Shown piece by piece: positions 1-7,219 of a DNA stretch of 16,934 nucleotides; positions within the stretch are counted from its first letter, which is position 1, and every line of letters begins with the position of its first letter. A program made the translations under genes and the position numbers. Below the pieces are notes generated by a model, which was given only the letters and a program-made list of their open reading frames with translations, was not told the origin of the DNA and did not search any database. This DNA comes from Bacillota bacterium (GTDB lineage Bacteria > Bacillota > Clostridia > Oscillospirales > Acutalibacteraceae), in contig JAQXHB010000101.1 of NCBI GenBank assembly GCA_029007015.1, positions 1 to 16,934 on the forward strand, written 5' to 3'.

Positions 1-1
1 G

Positions 2-217
2 GACGGTGAACCCGCATTTAACACCTTTGCCTGCTCACGCGATTTGATAAACTGGACCCATTGGAACGGCGAACCGCTTATAAAAAGCGAATATGACTGG
101 GAAAATGTTCATGCACACAAGACTTGGTTTGTAAGAAATAAAGGGAAAAACTACCATTATTACTGTGCTGTAAACGATAAAAACGAAAGGTTTATCGCAT
201 TGGCGGTTTCAGAGTGA
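2..217 (+). CDS. C-terminal fragment of a GH43/GH130-like beta-propeller glycosidase
   Basis: The window opens inside this gene; 71 codons in frame 2 run to a TGA at 215-217. The visible part holds the pattern CSRDLINWTHWNGEPLI, then AHKTWFV, then YHYYCAVND and a closing IALAVS. This is known from five-bladed beta-propeller glycosidases and phosphorylases, where 'the day's work W.. GEPLI', an 'AHKPW' segment and 'YHFYCAV' form the last blades. It probably acts on an oligosaccharide or glycan and, being next to a rhamnosidase gene 66 bases downstream, likely belongs to the same carbohydrate-use operon. The family assignment is recalled from sequence pattern only, and the exact GH family and substrate cannot be read from this short tail. 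The missing N-terminal part lies before base 1. Confidence 0.55.
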   Translation, partial: DGEPAFNTFACSRDLINWTHWNGEPLIKSEYDWENVHAHKTWFVRNKGKNYHYYCAVNDKNERFIALAVSE

Positions 218-283
218 AAACACTTTTTAAGATAAGCAATGAGTAATTGCAATAAATAGTTTAAGTATATGAGAGGTACATCT

Positions 284-2563
284 ATGATTTATCCAAATTC
301 TTATATTGCCGCGGGATATGAGTACGCCGATTTAGAGCGTTTTGTTTCTGCTCCGTTTTTCAGAAAGAAATTCACGGCGCATAAAACCGCTAAGGCTGAA
401 ATTCTGATAGGTGCGGCGGGATTTTACAGGATTTTTATAAATGGTGAGGATATTACAAAGGGGAAACTTGCGCCCTATATCAGCAATCCTGACGACATTG
501 TTTATTATGATTGCTATGATGTGAGCAATTATATCAACGAGGGCGAAAATGTGGTCGCGGTGCTTTTGGGCAACGGTTTTCAGAATAACCCGGGCGGGAA
601 TGTATGGGGCTTTGATAAGGCGTCGTGGCGCGGCGCGCCTAAATTCGCGATGAGGCTTAGCCTTGTGGCGGAGGACGGAAGTGAAGTAAACATTGAAAGC
701 GATGACAGTTTTAAGGTTTGTGATTCGCCCATATTGTTTGACGATTTCCGTTGCGGTGAATATTACGACGCACGGCTCGAATTGCCGAATTTTCATTCGG
801 TTGGTTTTGATGACAGCGACTTTAAAAATGCAATAAAGGTATCTTCTCCGCGCGGCGAAAAAAGGCTCTGTACTGCCGACCCTGTACGCGTTTATGCCCA
901 GTTAAAGCCGGTTTCAATTACCCGTCAGGAAGGCGGCTGGCTTTATGATTTCGGAGAAAATAATTCGGGAGTCTGCCGAATATCGGTTGACGCCAAGGCC
1001 GGACAAAAAATCACCCTGCGTTTCGGTGAATGGCTCAAGGACGGTAAACTCTGCCTTGGTAATATCTGCTTCTGGCAGCAAAGCGATATGCAGAAGGAAT
1101 TTGTTCAAAAGAGCGAATATATCTGCAAAAAGGGGCAGCAAACCCATACTCCGAGTTTTATTTATAACGGATTCCGATATGTATTTGTTGAGGGCATAAC
1201 CGAGGAACAGGCGACCGACGAATTGCTCACTTATCTTAAAATGAGTTCGCTTAAAGAAAATGCGGGCGATTTTTCCTGCTCCGACGAGGTCGTCAATAAG
1301 ATTCAGGAGGCAACAGCCCGCTCCGATATTTCTAACTTTAATTATTTTCCCACCGACTGCCCGCAGAGAGAAAAGAACGGTTGGACTGCCGACGCATCAT
1401 TATCCGCTGAGCAGATGCTGATGAATTATTACCCCGAGAAATGCTATAAGGAGTGGATGCGCAATATTTACAAGGCGTTAAATGACCGGGGACAGTTGCC
1501 GGGCGTAGTGCCTACAAGCGGTTTCGGTTATCAGTGGGGAAACGGCCCTGCGTGGGACAATGTAATCATCAATCTTCCGTACTACACCTATATCTATCGC
1601 GGAGACAAGGAGATTTTAGAGGAACTGTCAACTCCGCTTATGCGTTATCTGAACTATCTGTTTTCACGGCTCGGCCAAAATGGGCTGATGGAGATTGGCC
1701 TCGGAGACTGGTGCCCGCCCGGTGTTGACGAGGGTGCTTATAAAACCCCGCTCGTTGTAACAGATACCATCCTTACTTATGATATCGCAAACAAGGCGGC
1801 GTTTGTTTACGATGTTTTAGGGCAAGAGCCGCAAAAGCAGTTTGCGCTCGCTTTGGCTCAAAAGGTAAAAACCGCTTTCATAAAGCACCTTTTTGATAAG
1901 GAAAGCGGCGCTGTCAAGGGCAATACACAGACCGGACAGGCAATGGCAATATTCTATGGCATGTTAACCGAAGAAGAAACAACAAAAGCCCTTGCACAGT
2001 TGCTCAAATATATCGACGAGGCTGACGGCCATTTTGATACAGGCGTGCTGGGCGGCAAAGTTATCTACCGTGTGCTGGCCGAATACGGCAATGTGGATTT
2101 GGCATACGATATGATAGTACGCCCTGATTATCCGTCCTACGGCAACTGGATAAAACGCGGAGCGACCACGCTGTGGGAGGGCTTTTATCCGGAAGGCGGC
2201 AGGGTTACATCGCTTAATCATCATTTCTGGGGCGATGTTTCGGCATGGTTTTACACCTATCTTGCCGGAATGAGGATAAATCCGACAGGCAGAGATGTTA
2301 CAAATATTGATATCAAACCGCTTTTCCCCAAAAAACTCGACAGTGTGAGCGCCTATCATGATACGCCAAACGGAAGGATATCTGTATACTGGGAGCGGGT
2401 AGGTGCAGGCAAGATTGTTCTGAAAATCAAAGCGGCAGAAATACTGCACGGAAGGATTGTTCTGCCCAGCGGCTTTAGTTTTGCCGATGGCTCTGCCGAA
2501 AGAGCGCTTGAAAGCGGAAATACGGAATTTGTCTTATGCGGAGTCACAGAAACAAACAACTAA
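284..2563 (+). CDS. Alpha-L-rhamnosidase, glycoside hydrolase family 78
   Basis: An inverting enzyme that removes terminal alpha-L-rhamnose from glycosides or polysaccharides. From the ATG at 284 it has 759 residues. Order of domains by pattern: N-terminal beta-sandwich (about 1-180), second beta domain (about 185-320), (alpha/alpha)6 barrel (about 325-670) and C-terminal beta-sandwich with the usual PLFPKKLDSV...TPNGRISVYW pattern. The barrel carries DCPQRE at 358-363 and D370, matching D567, E572 (general acid) and D579 of Bacillus GL1 RhaB, and TTLWEG with E632 at the same distance (269 residues) as the general base there. The start at 284 is preferred to the in-frame ATG at 269 because GAGAGG (271-276) lies between them, 7 bases before 284. 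There is no signal peptide, so it is cytoplasmic and probably acts on imported oligosaccharides. It lies 66 bases after the preceding glycosidase gene with no terminator between. Confidence 0.93.
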   Translation: MIYPNSYIAAGYEYADLERFVSAPFFRKKFTAHKTAKAEILIGAAGFYRIFINGEDITKGKLAPYISNPDDIVYYDCYDVSNYINEGENVVAVLLGNGFQNNPGGNVWGFDKASWRGAPKFAMRLSLVAEDGSEVNIESDDSFKVCDSPILFDDFRCGEYYDARLELPNFHSVGFDDSDFKNAIKVSSPRGEKRLCTADPVRVYAQLKPVSITRQEGGWLYDFGENNSGVCRISVDAKAGQKITLRFGEWLKDGKLCLGNICFWQQSDMQKEFVQKSEYICKKGQQTHTPSFIYNGFRYVFVEGITEEQATDELLTYLKMSSLKENAGDFSCSDEVVNKIQEATARSDISNFNYFPTDCPQREKNGWTADASLSAEQMLMNYYPEKCYKEWMRNIYKALNDRGQLPGVVPTSGFGYQWGNGPAWDNVIINLPYYTYIYRGDKEILEELSTPLMRYLNYLFSRLGQNGLMEIGLGDWCPPGVDEGAYKTPLVVTDTILTYDIANKAAFVYDVLGQEPQKQFALALAQKVKTAFIKHLFDKESGAVKGNTQTGQAMAIFYGMLTEEETTKALAQLLKYIDEADGHFDTGVLGGKVIYRVLAEYGNVDLAYDMIVRPDYPSYGNWIKRGATTLWEGFYPEGGRVTSLNHHFWGDVSAWFYTYLAGMRINPTGRDVTNIDIKPLFPKKLDSVSAYHDTPNGRISVYWERVGAGKIVLKIKAAEILHGRIVLPSGFSFADGSAERALESGNTEFVLCGVTETNN

Positions 2564-2660
2564 AAAAGCGGCGACTTTGCAGATTGACAAATGACGGTAA
2601 TAATTAGAAATACCAACCGTGTATATAAGAAAAAAATTCAACAAATATTACCCAAAGATA

Positions 2661-2689
2661 TTGTAATTTGCTTCGAAAAGTGATAAAAC
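2661..2689 (+). promoter_or_regulatory. Candidate promoter for the SDR gene
   Basis: TTGTAA at 2661-2666, a 17-base spacer, and TAAAAC at 2684-2689 preceded by TG at 2681-2682 (extended -10). Each hexamer matches 4 of 6 consensus bases. The surrounding 162-base gap (2564-2725) is A+T-rich, so other weak matches are possible. I see no clear terminator after the rhamnosidase gene in this gap. Confidence 0.4.
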
Positions 2690-2725
2690 TTAATTAGGAT
2701 AAAATTTTTAGGAGGTTATGTTTAC

Positions 2726-3526
2726 ATGGAAAGATTAAAAGACAAAGTTGCAATCGTAACCGGCTCTACCAGCGGTATCGGCACCGGCATTGCGAAACTT
2801 TTCGCAGCTGAGGGTGCCAAAGTGGTTGTTTGCGGACGCCGCGAGTCAAAGGGCCAAACGGTCGTCGACGCCATCAAGGCCGAGGGCGGCGAGGCCAGTT
2901 ATCACTTTATGGATATTATGCAGGTTGAGAGTATCGAGGCGCTCATCAAAGACACTGTCGATAAATACGGCAAGGTCGACATCCTCGTTAACAATGCCGC
3001 CAATGTCAGCCTGAAAGACGGCCGTATCGACGAGTTGACGCTGGAGATGTGGGACGCTATTTTTGAGTCGGATATACGCGGTACATTTTATGCTACAAAG
3101 TGCGTTATCCCTTATATGCAGCAGAACAACGGCGGCTCAATAATCAACATCGGCTCGATGGCCTCTTGCGGCGGCGATCTGGGTTCAACTGCTTACGCCT
3201 GTGCCAAGGCCGGCGTTGATATGCTTACTCAGTCGACGGCTCTGCAGTACGGCAAGAGCAACATTCGCTGCAACTGTGTGCGCCCCGGCCTTATTGTGAC
3301 GCCCGATAACGAGGCTCATGTGCCGCAGGTGCTCAAGGACATTTTCCTCAACAATATCATGGTCAACCGCTACGGCTGTCCGCAGGATATCGCCAATATG
3401 TGCGTCTATCTTGCATCGGACGAGAGCGAGTTTTTCACCGGTCAGGTTGTTACCGTTGACGGCGGTCTGAACAGTCATGTTTCGACTGTTGGCGAGTTCA
3501 AAAAAATGGCCTCGCGCACTTGGTAA
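2726..3526 (+). CDS. Short-chain dehydrogenase/reductase (classical SDR)
   Basis: A soluble NAD(P)(H)-dependent oxidoreductase of 266 residues, within the usual 250-270 of classical SDRs. It shows TGSTSGIG at 12-19 (Rossmann dinucleotide loop), NNAA at 89-92, the catalytic S144, Y157 and K161 (YACAK), and the closing FFTGQVVTVDGG pattern. R38-R39 right after the second beta strand suggests NADP(H), which is an inference. The position usually held by the fourth catalytic residue, Asn, is D116 here (ESDIRGTF against the usual xxNxxG). AGGAGG at 2710-2715 lies 10 bases before the ATG. It stands alone: its own upstream region before it and a strong terminator after it. The substrate (sugar, steroid, keto-acyl or other) cannot be told from the sequence. 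Codon use is more G+C-rich than in the rhamnosidase gene before it. Confidence 0.9.
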   Translation: MERLKDKVAIVTGSTSGIGTGIAKLFAAEGAKVVVCGRRESKGQTVVDAIKAEGGEASYHFMDIMQVESIEALIKDTVDKYGKVDILVNNAANVSLKDGRIDELTLEMWDAIFESDIRGTFYATKCVIPYMQQNNGGSIINIGSMASCGGDLGSTAYACAKAGVDMLTQSTALQYGKSNIRCNCVRPGLIVTPDNEAHVPQVLKDIFLNNIMVNRYGCPQDIANMCVYLASDESEFFTGQVVTVDGGLNSHVSTVGEFKKMASRTW

Positions 3527-3579
3527 TCAGGCTGTCTTACCGATAAGTTGACTGCGTCGGGCCTATTCGGCGCGAAATT

Positions 3580-3619
3580 ATAAATCCTGAATGTTTTGTG
3601 CATTCGGGATTTATTTTTT
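3580..3619 (+). terminator. Intrinsic terminator after the SDR gene
   Basis: A 14-base-pair stem, ATAAATCCTGAATG (3580-3593) with CATTCGGGATTTAT (3601-3614), contains one T-G wobble and a 7-base loop. It is followed directly by TTTTT up to 3619. This is a classic Rho-independent terminator and separates the SDR gene from the phosphopantetheinyl transferase gene. Confidence 0.88.
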
Positions 3620-3650
3620 GAGGCAACACCGATACGCGAATTATTAACAC

Positions 3651-3679
3651 TTTAATTTGGCTGTCATGTGTGTTACAAT
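3651..3679 (+). promoter_or_regulatory. Candidate promoter for the phosphopantetheinyl transferase gene
   Basis: TACAAT at 3674-3679 is preceded by TG at 3671-3672 (extended -10). The -35 at the right distance is weak: TTTAAT at 3651-3656, 17-base spacer. It lies between the terminator at 3580-3619 and the gene start at 3727, where a promoter is needed. Confidence 0.5.
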
Positions 3680-3726
3680 AATCAAAATGTGAGTATTCAG
3701 TGCTTGTCAGTTTGGGAGGGGCGTAA

Positions 3727-4350
3727 ATGATTACTATAGCGTACAAGCAGTGTGATGACTGCTGTGAACATGAGAGTGTCCATGCTCTGCGCGATGAGTT
3801 GCTGCGCCTCTGCCTCGGAGTGTCCGACCCGCTGGGTGCAGTGTCGGTTGCGGACGGCGGCAGACCTATGCTCAGCATTGACGGCGCCGACATTTCTCTG
3901 TCCCATTCAGATGGGCTGGTTGCGGTCGCACTGTCGGTCAGCGGCTATTGCGGTTCGGCTGACGGGCTGTGCCGCGACGGAGTGACGGTTTGGGCGGTTG
4001 ATGTACCGTGCGAGCGCATCGGCTTGGACATCGAATCGGTCGGCGGCAAGCGACCGGAACATTGCAGGCGCATTGCCGCCAGATATTTTACCGCCGATGA
4101 GCGGCAGAGCCTTGAGCAAGCGGGCGATTATTGCGCTGAGTTTGTGCGCATTTGGACACAAAAGGAGAGTATTTGCAAGTGCAGCGGCGTCGGCCTTGCC
4201 GGTCTGCGGCGTGCTGATACAAATCTATTGCCCGACGGCTTGTCAGTGCTGACCGACCGCATTTCTGTCGGCGGTACCGACTATTATTTGAGCATATGTA
4301 TGCAGTCGGCCGCAAAAAATAAAAATTGTACCATAATGCGACTAATATAA
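3727..4350 (+). CDS. 4'-phosphopantetheinyl transferase, Sfp/AcpT type
   Basis: Transfers the 4'-phosphopantetheine arm of coenzyme A to a conserved serine of an acyl, peptidyl or aryl carrier protein. Family marks in order: LSLSHSDG (57-63), GLDIE (99-103) with the metal ligands D101 and E103, YFTADE (120-125), and FVRIWTQKESICK (139-151) with E147 and K151 spaced as E151 and K155 of Sfp. Length (207) fits the family. Between SHSDG and GLDIE it carries about 25 more residues than usual, including C75, C82 and C95, and the whole protein is unusually rich in Cys (the N-terminus has C9, C12, C13). GGGAGGGG at 3714-3721 supports the ATG at 3727. No carrier protein, fatty-acid, polyketide or peptide synthase gene is nearby, so its partner cannot be named. 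The promoter of dapF starts one base after its stop codon. Confidence 0.87.
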   Translation: MITIAYKQCDDCCEHESVHALRDELLRLCLGVSDPLGAVSVADGGRPMLSIDGADISLSHSDGLVAVALSVSGYCGSADGLCRDGVTVWAVDVPCERIGLDIESVGGKRPEHCRRIAARYFTADERQSLEQAGDYCAEFVRIWTQKESICKCSGVGLAGLRRADTNLLPDGLSVLTDRISVGGTDYYLSICMQSAAKNKNCTIMRLI

Positions 4351-4351
4351 A

Positions 4352-4381
4352 TTGACAAACCGTGTCTGCTTTTGCTATAAT
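4352..4381 (+). promoter_or_regulatory. Near-ideal sigma-A promoter for dapF-dapL
   Basis: TTGACA (4352-4357) and TATAAT (4376-4381) both match consensus fully, with an 18-base spacer and an extended -10 TG at 4373-4374. The expected transcription start near 4388 leaves only about 25 bases of leader before the GTG at 4412, so there is no room for a lysine riboswitch or T-box. GGAGG at 4398-4402 is the ribosome binding site. Confidence 0.88.
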
Positions 4382-4411
4382 TGAAATGTTATAATTCGGA
4401 GGCGATAAACT

Positions 4412-5248
4412 GTGAAATTTACGAAAATGCACGGAATTGGAAATGACTACATATATATCAACTGCTTTGAACAGCAGATTGACGACCCGGCGGCATTGGC
4501 CGTGGCACTCAGCCCGCGTAGATTTTCCGTCGGCGCCGACGGCGTTATTCTGATAATGCCGAGTGACAAGGCCGACTTTCGTATGCGCATGTTTAACGCC
4601 GACGGCAGTGAGGGCAAAATGTGCGGCAACGGCTCGCGCTGTGTGGGCAAATTTGTCCACGACCGCGGACTGACCGACAAGACCGATATCACCCTTGAGA
4701 CCCTCGGTGGCATCAAGCGACTGCATCTCTATCTGGACGAGCAGGGTAATACATCTGCCGTTACAGTCGATATGGGCAAGGCGGTGCTCAAGTGCGACGA
4801 GATACCGATGATAAGCGAGAGTGATACATTTATCGCTCAGGAATTGACGGTGGGCGGCCACAGCGTCGTTGCGACATGTGTGTCAATGGGAAATCCGCAC
4901 TGCGTTGTATTTACCGATGATATTGATAAACTCAATTTGGAGAAAATCGGCCCATCATATGAGAATAACGAGGCTTTCCCCGAGAGGACAAACACCGAGT
5001 TTGTTGAGATAATCGACAAACAGACGCTGCGTATGCGCGTTTGGGAGCGCGGCAGCGGTGAAACATGGGCGTGCGGCACCGGCGCGTGTGCCGTGTGCGT
5101 TGCCGCGGTTGAAAACGGCTTTTGCGAGCGCGACAGCATCGTCAAGGTGCAGTTGCGCGGCGGCGACTTGATGATTAAATACGCGACCGACGGCACGGTT
5201 TACATGACCGGCCCGGCCGAGTTTGTCTATGACGGCGAGATTAAGTGA
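4412..5248 (+). CDS. dapF: Diaminopimelate epimerase
   Basis: Interconverts LL- and meso-2,6-diaminopimelate without a cofactor, using two cysteines as acid and base; meso-DAP feeds peptidoglycan and lysine. It has 278 residues, normal for the family. Visible marks: MHGIGNDYIY (6-15), FNADGSEGKMCGNGSRC with catalytic C71, MGNPHCVVF in the middle, and WERGSGETWACGTGACA with catalytic C221. The protein shows the two-fold repeat typical of DapF. The start is GTG at 4412, giving the expected MKFTKMHGIGNDY N-terminus; GGAGG (4398-4402) lies 9 bases upstream. It is the first gene of an operon with dapL, whose start follows 11 bases after the dapF stop, and it is driven by the strong promoter at 4352-4381. 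Confidence 0.97.
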   Translation: MKFTKMHGIGNDYIYINCFEQQIDDPAALAVALSPRRFSVGADGVILIMPSDKADFRMRMFNADGSEGKMCGNGSRCVGKFVHDRGLTDKTDITLETLGGIKRLHLYLDEQGNTSAVTVDMGKAVLKCDEIPMISESDTFIAQELTVGGHSVVATCVSMGNPHCVVFTDDIDKLNLEKIGPSYENNEAFPERTNTEFVEIIDKQTLRMRVWERGSGETWACGTGACAVCVAAVENGFCERDSIVKVQLRGGDLMIKYATDGTVYMTGPAEFVYDGEIK

Positions 5249-5259
5249 GGAGAAAAACA

Positions 5260-6450
5260 ATGCTGAAGATTAACAAAAATTACCTGCAACTCAACGAGAG
5301 TTACCTCTTTTCAACCATCGCGCGCAAGATAAAGGCATTTACCGACGAGCACCCCGATAAGCGGGTTATACGCATGGGAATCGGTGATGTTACACGCCCA
5401 TTGTGCGGTGCCGTTATCGACAGTCTGCATGACGGTGTCAGCGAGATGGCGTCGGCTGATACCTTCCGCGGTTACGGCCCCGAACAGGGCTATGACTTTT
5501 TGCGCGGCGCTGTTCAGGGCTATTATGCTTCCTTCGGCGTCAACCTTGATATGAACGAAATTTTCATCAGTGACGGCGCTAAGAGCGACATCGGCAATAT
5601 ACTTGACATATTCGATGTTGATAACACTGTACTGATACCCGACCCGGTCTATCCCGTTTATGTCGACACCAACATGATGGCCGGACGCAAGATTCTGTTC
5701 ATGAATGCCAATGCCGATAACAACTTCTTGCCTCTGCCGGACGAGAGTGTTAAGGCTGATATTATTTACATTTGTTCTCCGAACAATCCGACCGGCGCGG
5801 TGTATGATTACGACGGACTCAAGAAGTGGGTTGACTATGCCAATGACTGCGGCGCGGTCATTCTATTTGACGCCGCTTACGAGGCGTTTGTTGCCGAGGA
5901 CCGCCTGCCGCGCAGTATATACGAAATCGAGGGAGCGCGCAGATGCGCTATCGAACTGTGCTCGCTGTCCAAGACGGCCGGCTTCACCGGCACAAGATGC
6001 GGCTACACCGTTGTGCCGAGCCAACTTGTATTCGACGGAGTTGCGCTCAACAAACTGTGGCTGCGTCGCCAGACAACCAAGTTTAACGGTGTACCTTATA
6101 TCGTGCAGAAGGGTGCCGCCGCCGTTTTTTCGCCGGAGGGGCTCGTTCAGGTGCGCGAGAACATTGACTATTACCGCCGCAATGCCGCCGTTATGACAGC
6201 GGCCTTTGACGAGATGGGTGTGTGGTACACCGGCGGCAAAAATTCGCCGTACATATGGTTTAAGTGCCCGAGCGATATGAAGTCGTGGGATTTCTTTGAC
6301 CTGCTGCTCAATGAACAGCAGGTGGTCGGTACGCCGGGTGCTGGCTTCGGCCGCAACGGTGAAGGTTTCTTCCGTCTGACCGCATTCGGCAAGTACGAGG
6401 ATACCGTCGAGGCCATGGAGAGAATTAAAAAACTCTTTGCCACACTTTGA
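5260..6450 (+). CDS. dapL: LL-diaminopimelate aminotransferase
   Basis: A PLP-dependent fold-type I aminotransferase that converts tetrahydrodipicolinate and glutamate directly to LL-diaminopimelate, bypassing the acylated DapD/DapC/DapE route. Its product is the substrate of DapF encoded just upstream, so the pair gives the last two steps to meso-DAP. The N-terminus INKNYLQLNESYLFSTIARKI, RMGIGDVTRPL, TFRGYGPEQGYDFLRGA, SDGAKSDIGNI and PNNPTGAVYDY are characteristic of DapL. The PLP lysine is K238 in CSLSKTAGFTGTR. At 396 residues it is close to the family length. ATG at 5260 is chosen over the GTG at 5245 because AGGAG (5249-5253) lies between them, 6 bases before the ATG, and the resulting N-terminus matches known DapL proteins. 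No terminator is visible after it before the next promoter. Confidence 0.96.
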   Translation: MLKINKNYLQLNESYLFSTIARKIKAFTDEHPDKRVIRMGIGDVTRPLCGAVIDSLHDGVSEMASADTFRGYGPEQGYDFLRGAVQGYYASFGVNLDMNEIFISDGAKSDIGNILDIFDVDNTVLIPDPVYPVYVDTNMMAGRKILFMNANADNNFLPLPDESVKADIIYICSPNNPTGAVYDYDGLKKWVDYANDCGAVILFDAAYEAFVAEDRLPRSIYEIEGARRCAIELCSLSKTAGFTGTRCGYTVVPSQLVFDGVALNKLWLRRQTTKFNGVPYIVQKGAAAVFSPEGLVQVRENIDYYRRNAAVMTAAFDEMGVWYTGGKNSPYIWFKCPSDMKSWDFFDLLLNEQQVVGTPGAGFGRNGEGFFRLTAFGKYEDTVEAMERIKKLFATL

Positions 6451-6452
6451 CA

Positions 6453-6481
6453 TTGACCGCGTCAGACGCGTGGTGTAAAAT
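6453..6481 (+). promoter_or_regulatory. Promoter for the unrecognised propeller-like gene, with a palindrome in the spacer
   Basis: TTGACC (6453-6458), a 17-base spacer, and TAAAAT (6476-6481), each 5 of 6 to consensus. The spacer holds a perfect inverted repeat, CGCGTC-A-GACGCG (6458-6470), which overlaps the last base of the -35. Such a placement fits a repressor operator, but no regulator gene is nearby. The gene start lies 34 bases after the -10. Confidence 0.7.
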
Positions 6482-6515
6482 ACTTTGATGTAAAACTATA
6501 TCCGGAGTGATAGGA

Positions 6516-7187
6516 TTGAAAAAAATATATGGTAACGGTGCCGTGCGCATGATGGCACAGCCGAGCGGTGTCGTATTTTTGACGGCCGATGAGGTCGTGG
6601 ACGGCAAAACAACCGTTTCATATTGGGCGTACGCCTTTGACGGCGGTTCGCTTATGCGCGTCAGCCGCAGGGTATATTTGCAGGCAATGTTCGGCGTGAG
6701 ATTTGAACAGTGGCACGAACTTATGCCTGATTTTGTCAATTTTCGATTTACCGATATCGGCAATAACAGGTATCTTTCGCTCTATCCGACGGGCGATGCA
6801 AAGGTGTTTGACCGCAATTATCAGGAAATTTGGCAGGGCAAACTGAATTACAAGGACTTTGGCCCGTCAGACGCGGTGCGCATCGGCAAGTCGGTTTGGG
6901 TGGCCTTTCCCGAGGGAGATACGATTTTGCGCTTCAACGCCGAGACTATGCGCGAGGAACTGCGTATCGGCAGTAAAAAGGACAATGCCTTTTCGCGCCC
7001 GTGCGGGCTGTGGAGCATCGACAACAAGTTGATTGTCTGCAACGCCTCCGGCAACTGTATCGAAATGGTCGACACCGACACCTATGTTGTTGAGCGGTAT
7101 GCGACCTTCAATGAGCCTGTTTATCAGTATTTCAAAATCGGTTCGATTGAAATCGTACTGCTTGAATCTGGTATATATGTACTGTAA
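6516..7187 (+). CDS. Unrecognised protein with beta-propeller-like repeats
   Basis: I do not recognise this family. The protein has 223 residues, no signal peptide and no membrane segment, so it is probably cytoplasmic. It contains at least three similar strands-and-turn units: NNRYLSLYPTGDAKVFDRNY (83-102), GKSVWVAFPEGDTILRFNAET (124-144), and one starting near DNKLIVCNASGNCIEMVDTDT. Each follows the form 'hydrophobic strand, acidic or polar turn with G, hydrophobic strand, D/N-x-x-T', as in NHL/YVTN-type propeller blades. About 220 residues would give four or five blades, few for a closed propeller. The TTG at 6516 is preferred as start because CGGAG (6503-6507) lies 8 bases upstream; the GTG at 6507 would overlap that site. 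It has its own promoter and is followed by hairpins and addB 58 bases later, so it may be co-transcribed with addBA. No catalytic motif is seen. Confidence 0.75.
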   Translation: MKKIYGNGAVRMMAQPSGVVFLTADEVVDGKTTVSYWAYAFDGGSLMRVSRRVYLQAMFGVRFEQWHELMPDFVNFRFTDIGNNRYLSLYPTGDAKVFDRNYQEIWQGKLNYKDFGPSDAVRIGKSVWVAFPEGDTILRFNAETMREELRIGSKKDNAFSRPCGLWSIDNKLIVCNASGNCIEMVDTDTYVVERYATFNEPVYQYFKIGSIEIVLLESGIYVL

Positions 7188-7192
7188 TTTTG

Positions 7193-7219
7193 GCAATCCG
7201 TTTGATTTAAACGGATTGC
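7193..7219 (+). promoter_or_regulatory. Stem-loop before addB (11-bp perfect stem)
   Basis: GCAATCCGTTT (7193-7203) pairs perfectly with AAACGGATTGC (7209-7219) around a 5-base loop. It begins 5 bases after the stop of the preceding gene. The following bases, TTGCCGTTT, are a poor U-tract, so it may be a weak terminator, an attenuator or an RNA-processing or stability element. Confidence 0.65.

Noticed and set aside
332..796. Minus-strand open frame of 154 codons inside the rhamnosidase gene
   Set aside because: Antisense to a gene with intact catalytic motifs; no independent support.
3548..3584. TTGACT and TATAAA as a promoter after the SDR gene
   Set aside because: The hexamers are 25 bases apart, and the -10-like part lies in the stem of the terminator.
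4382..4411. Possible lysine riboswitch or T-box before dapF
   Set aside because: The promoter -10 ends at 4381, leaving about 25 bases of leader, far too short for either element.
4088..4861. Long minus-strand open frame of 257 codons crossing the end of the phosphopantetheinyl transferase gene and dapF
   Set aside because: It runs antisense to two clear genes, across a consensus promoter, with no recognisable motif; a shadow of G+C-rich codon use.
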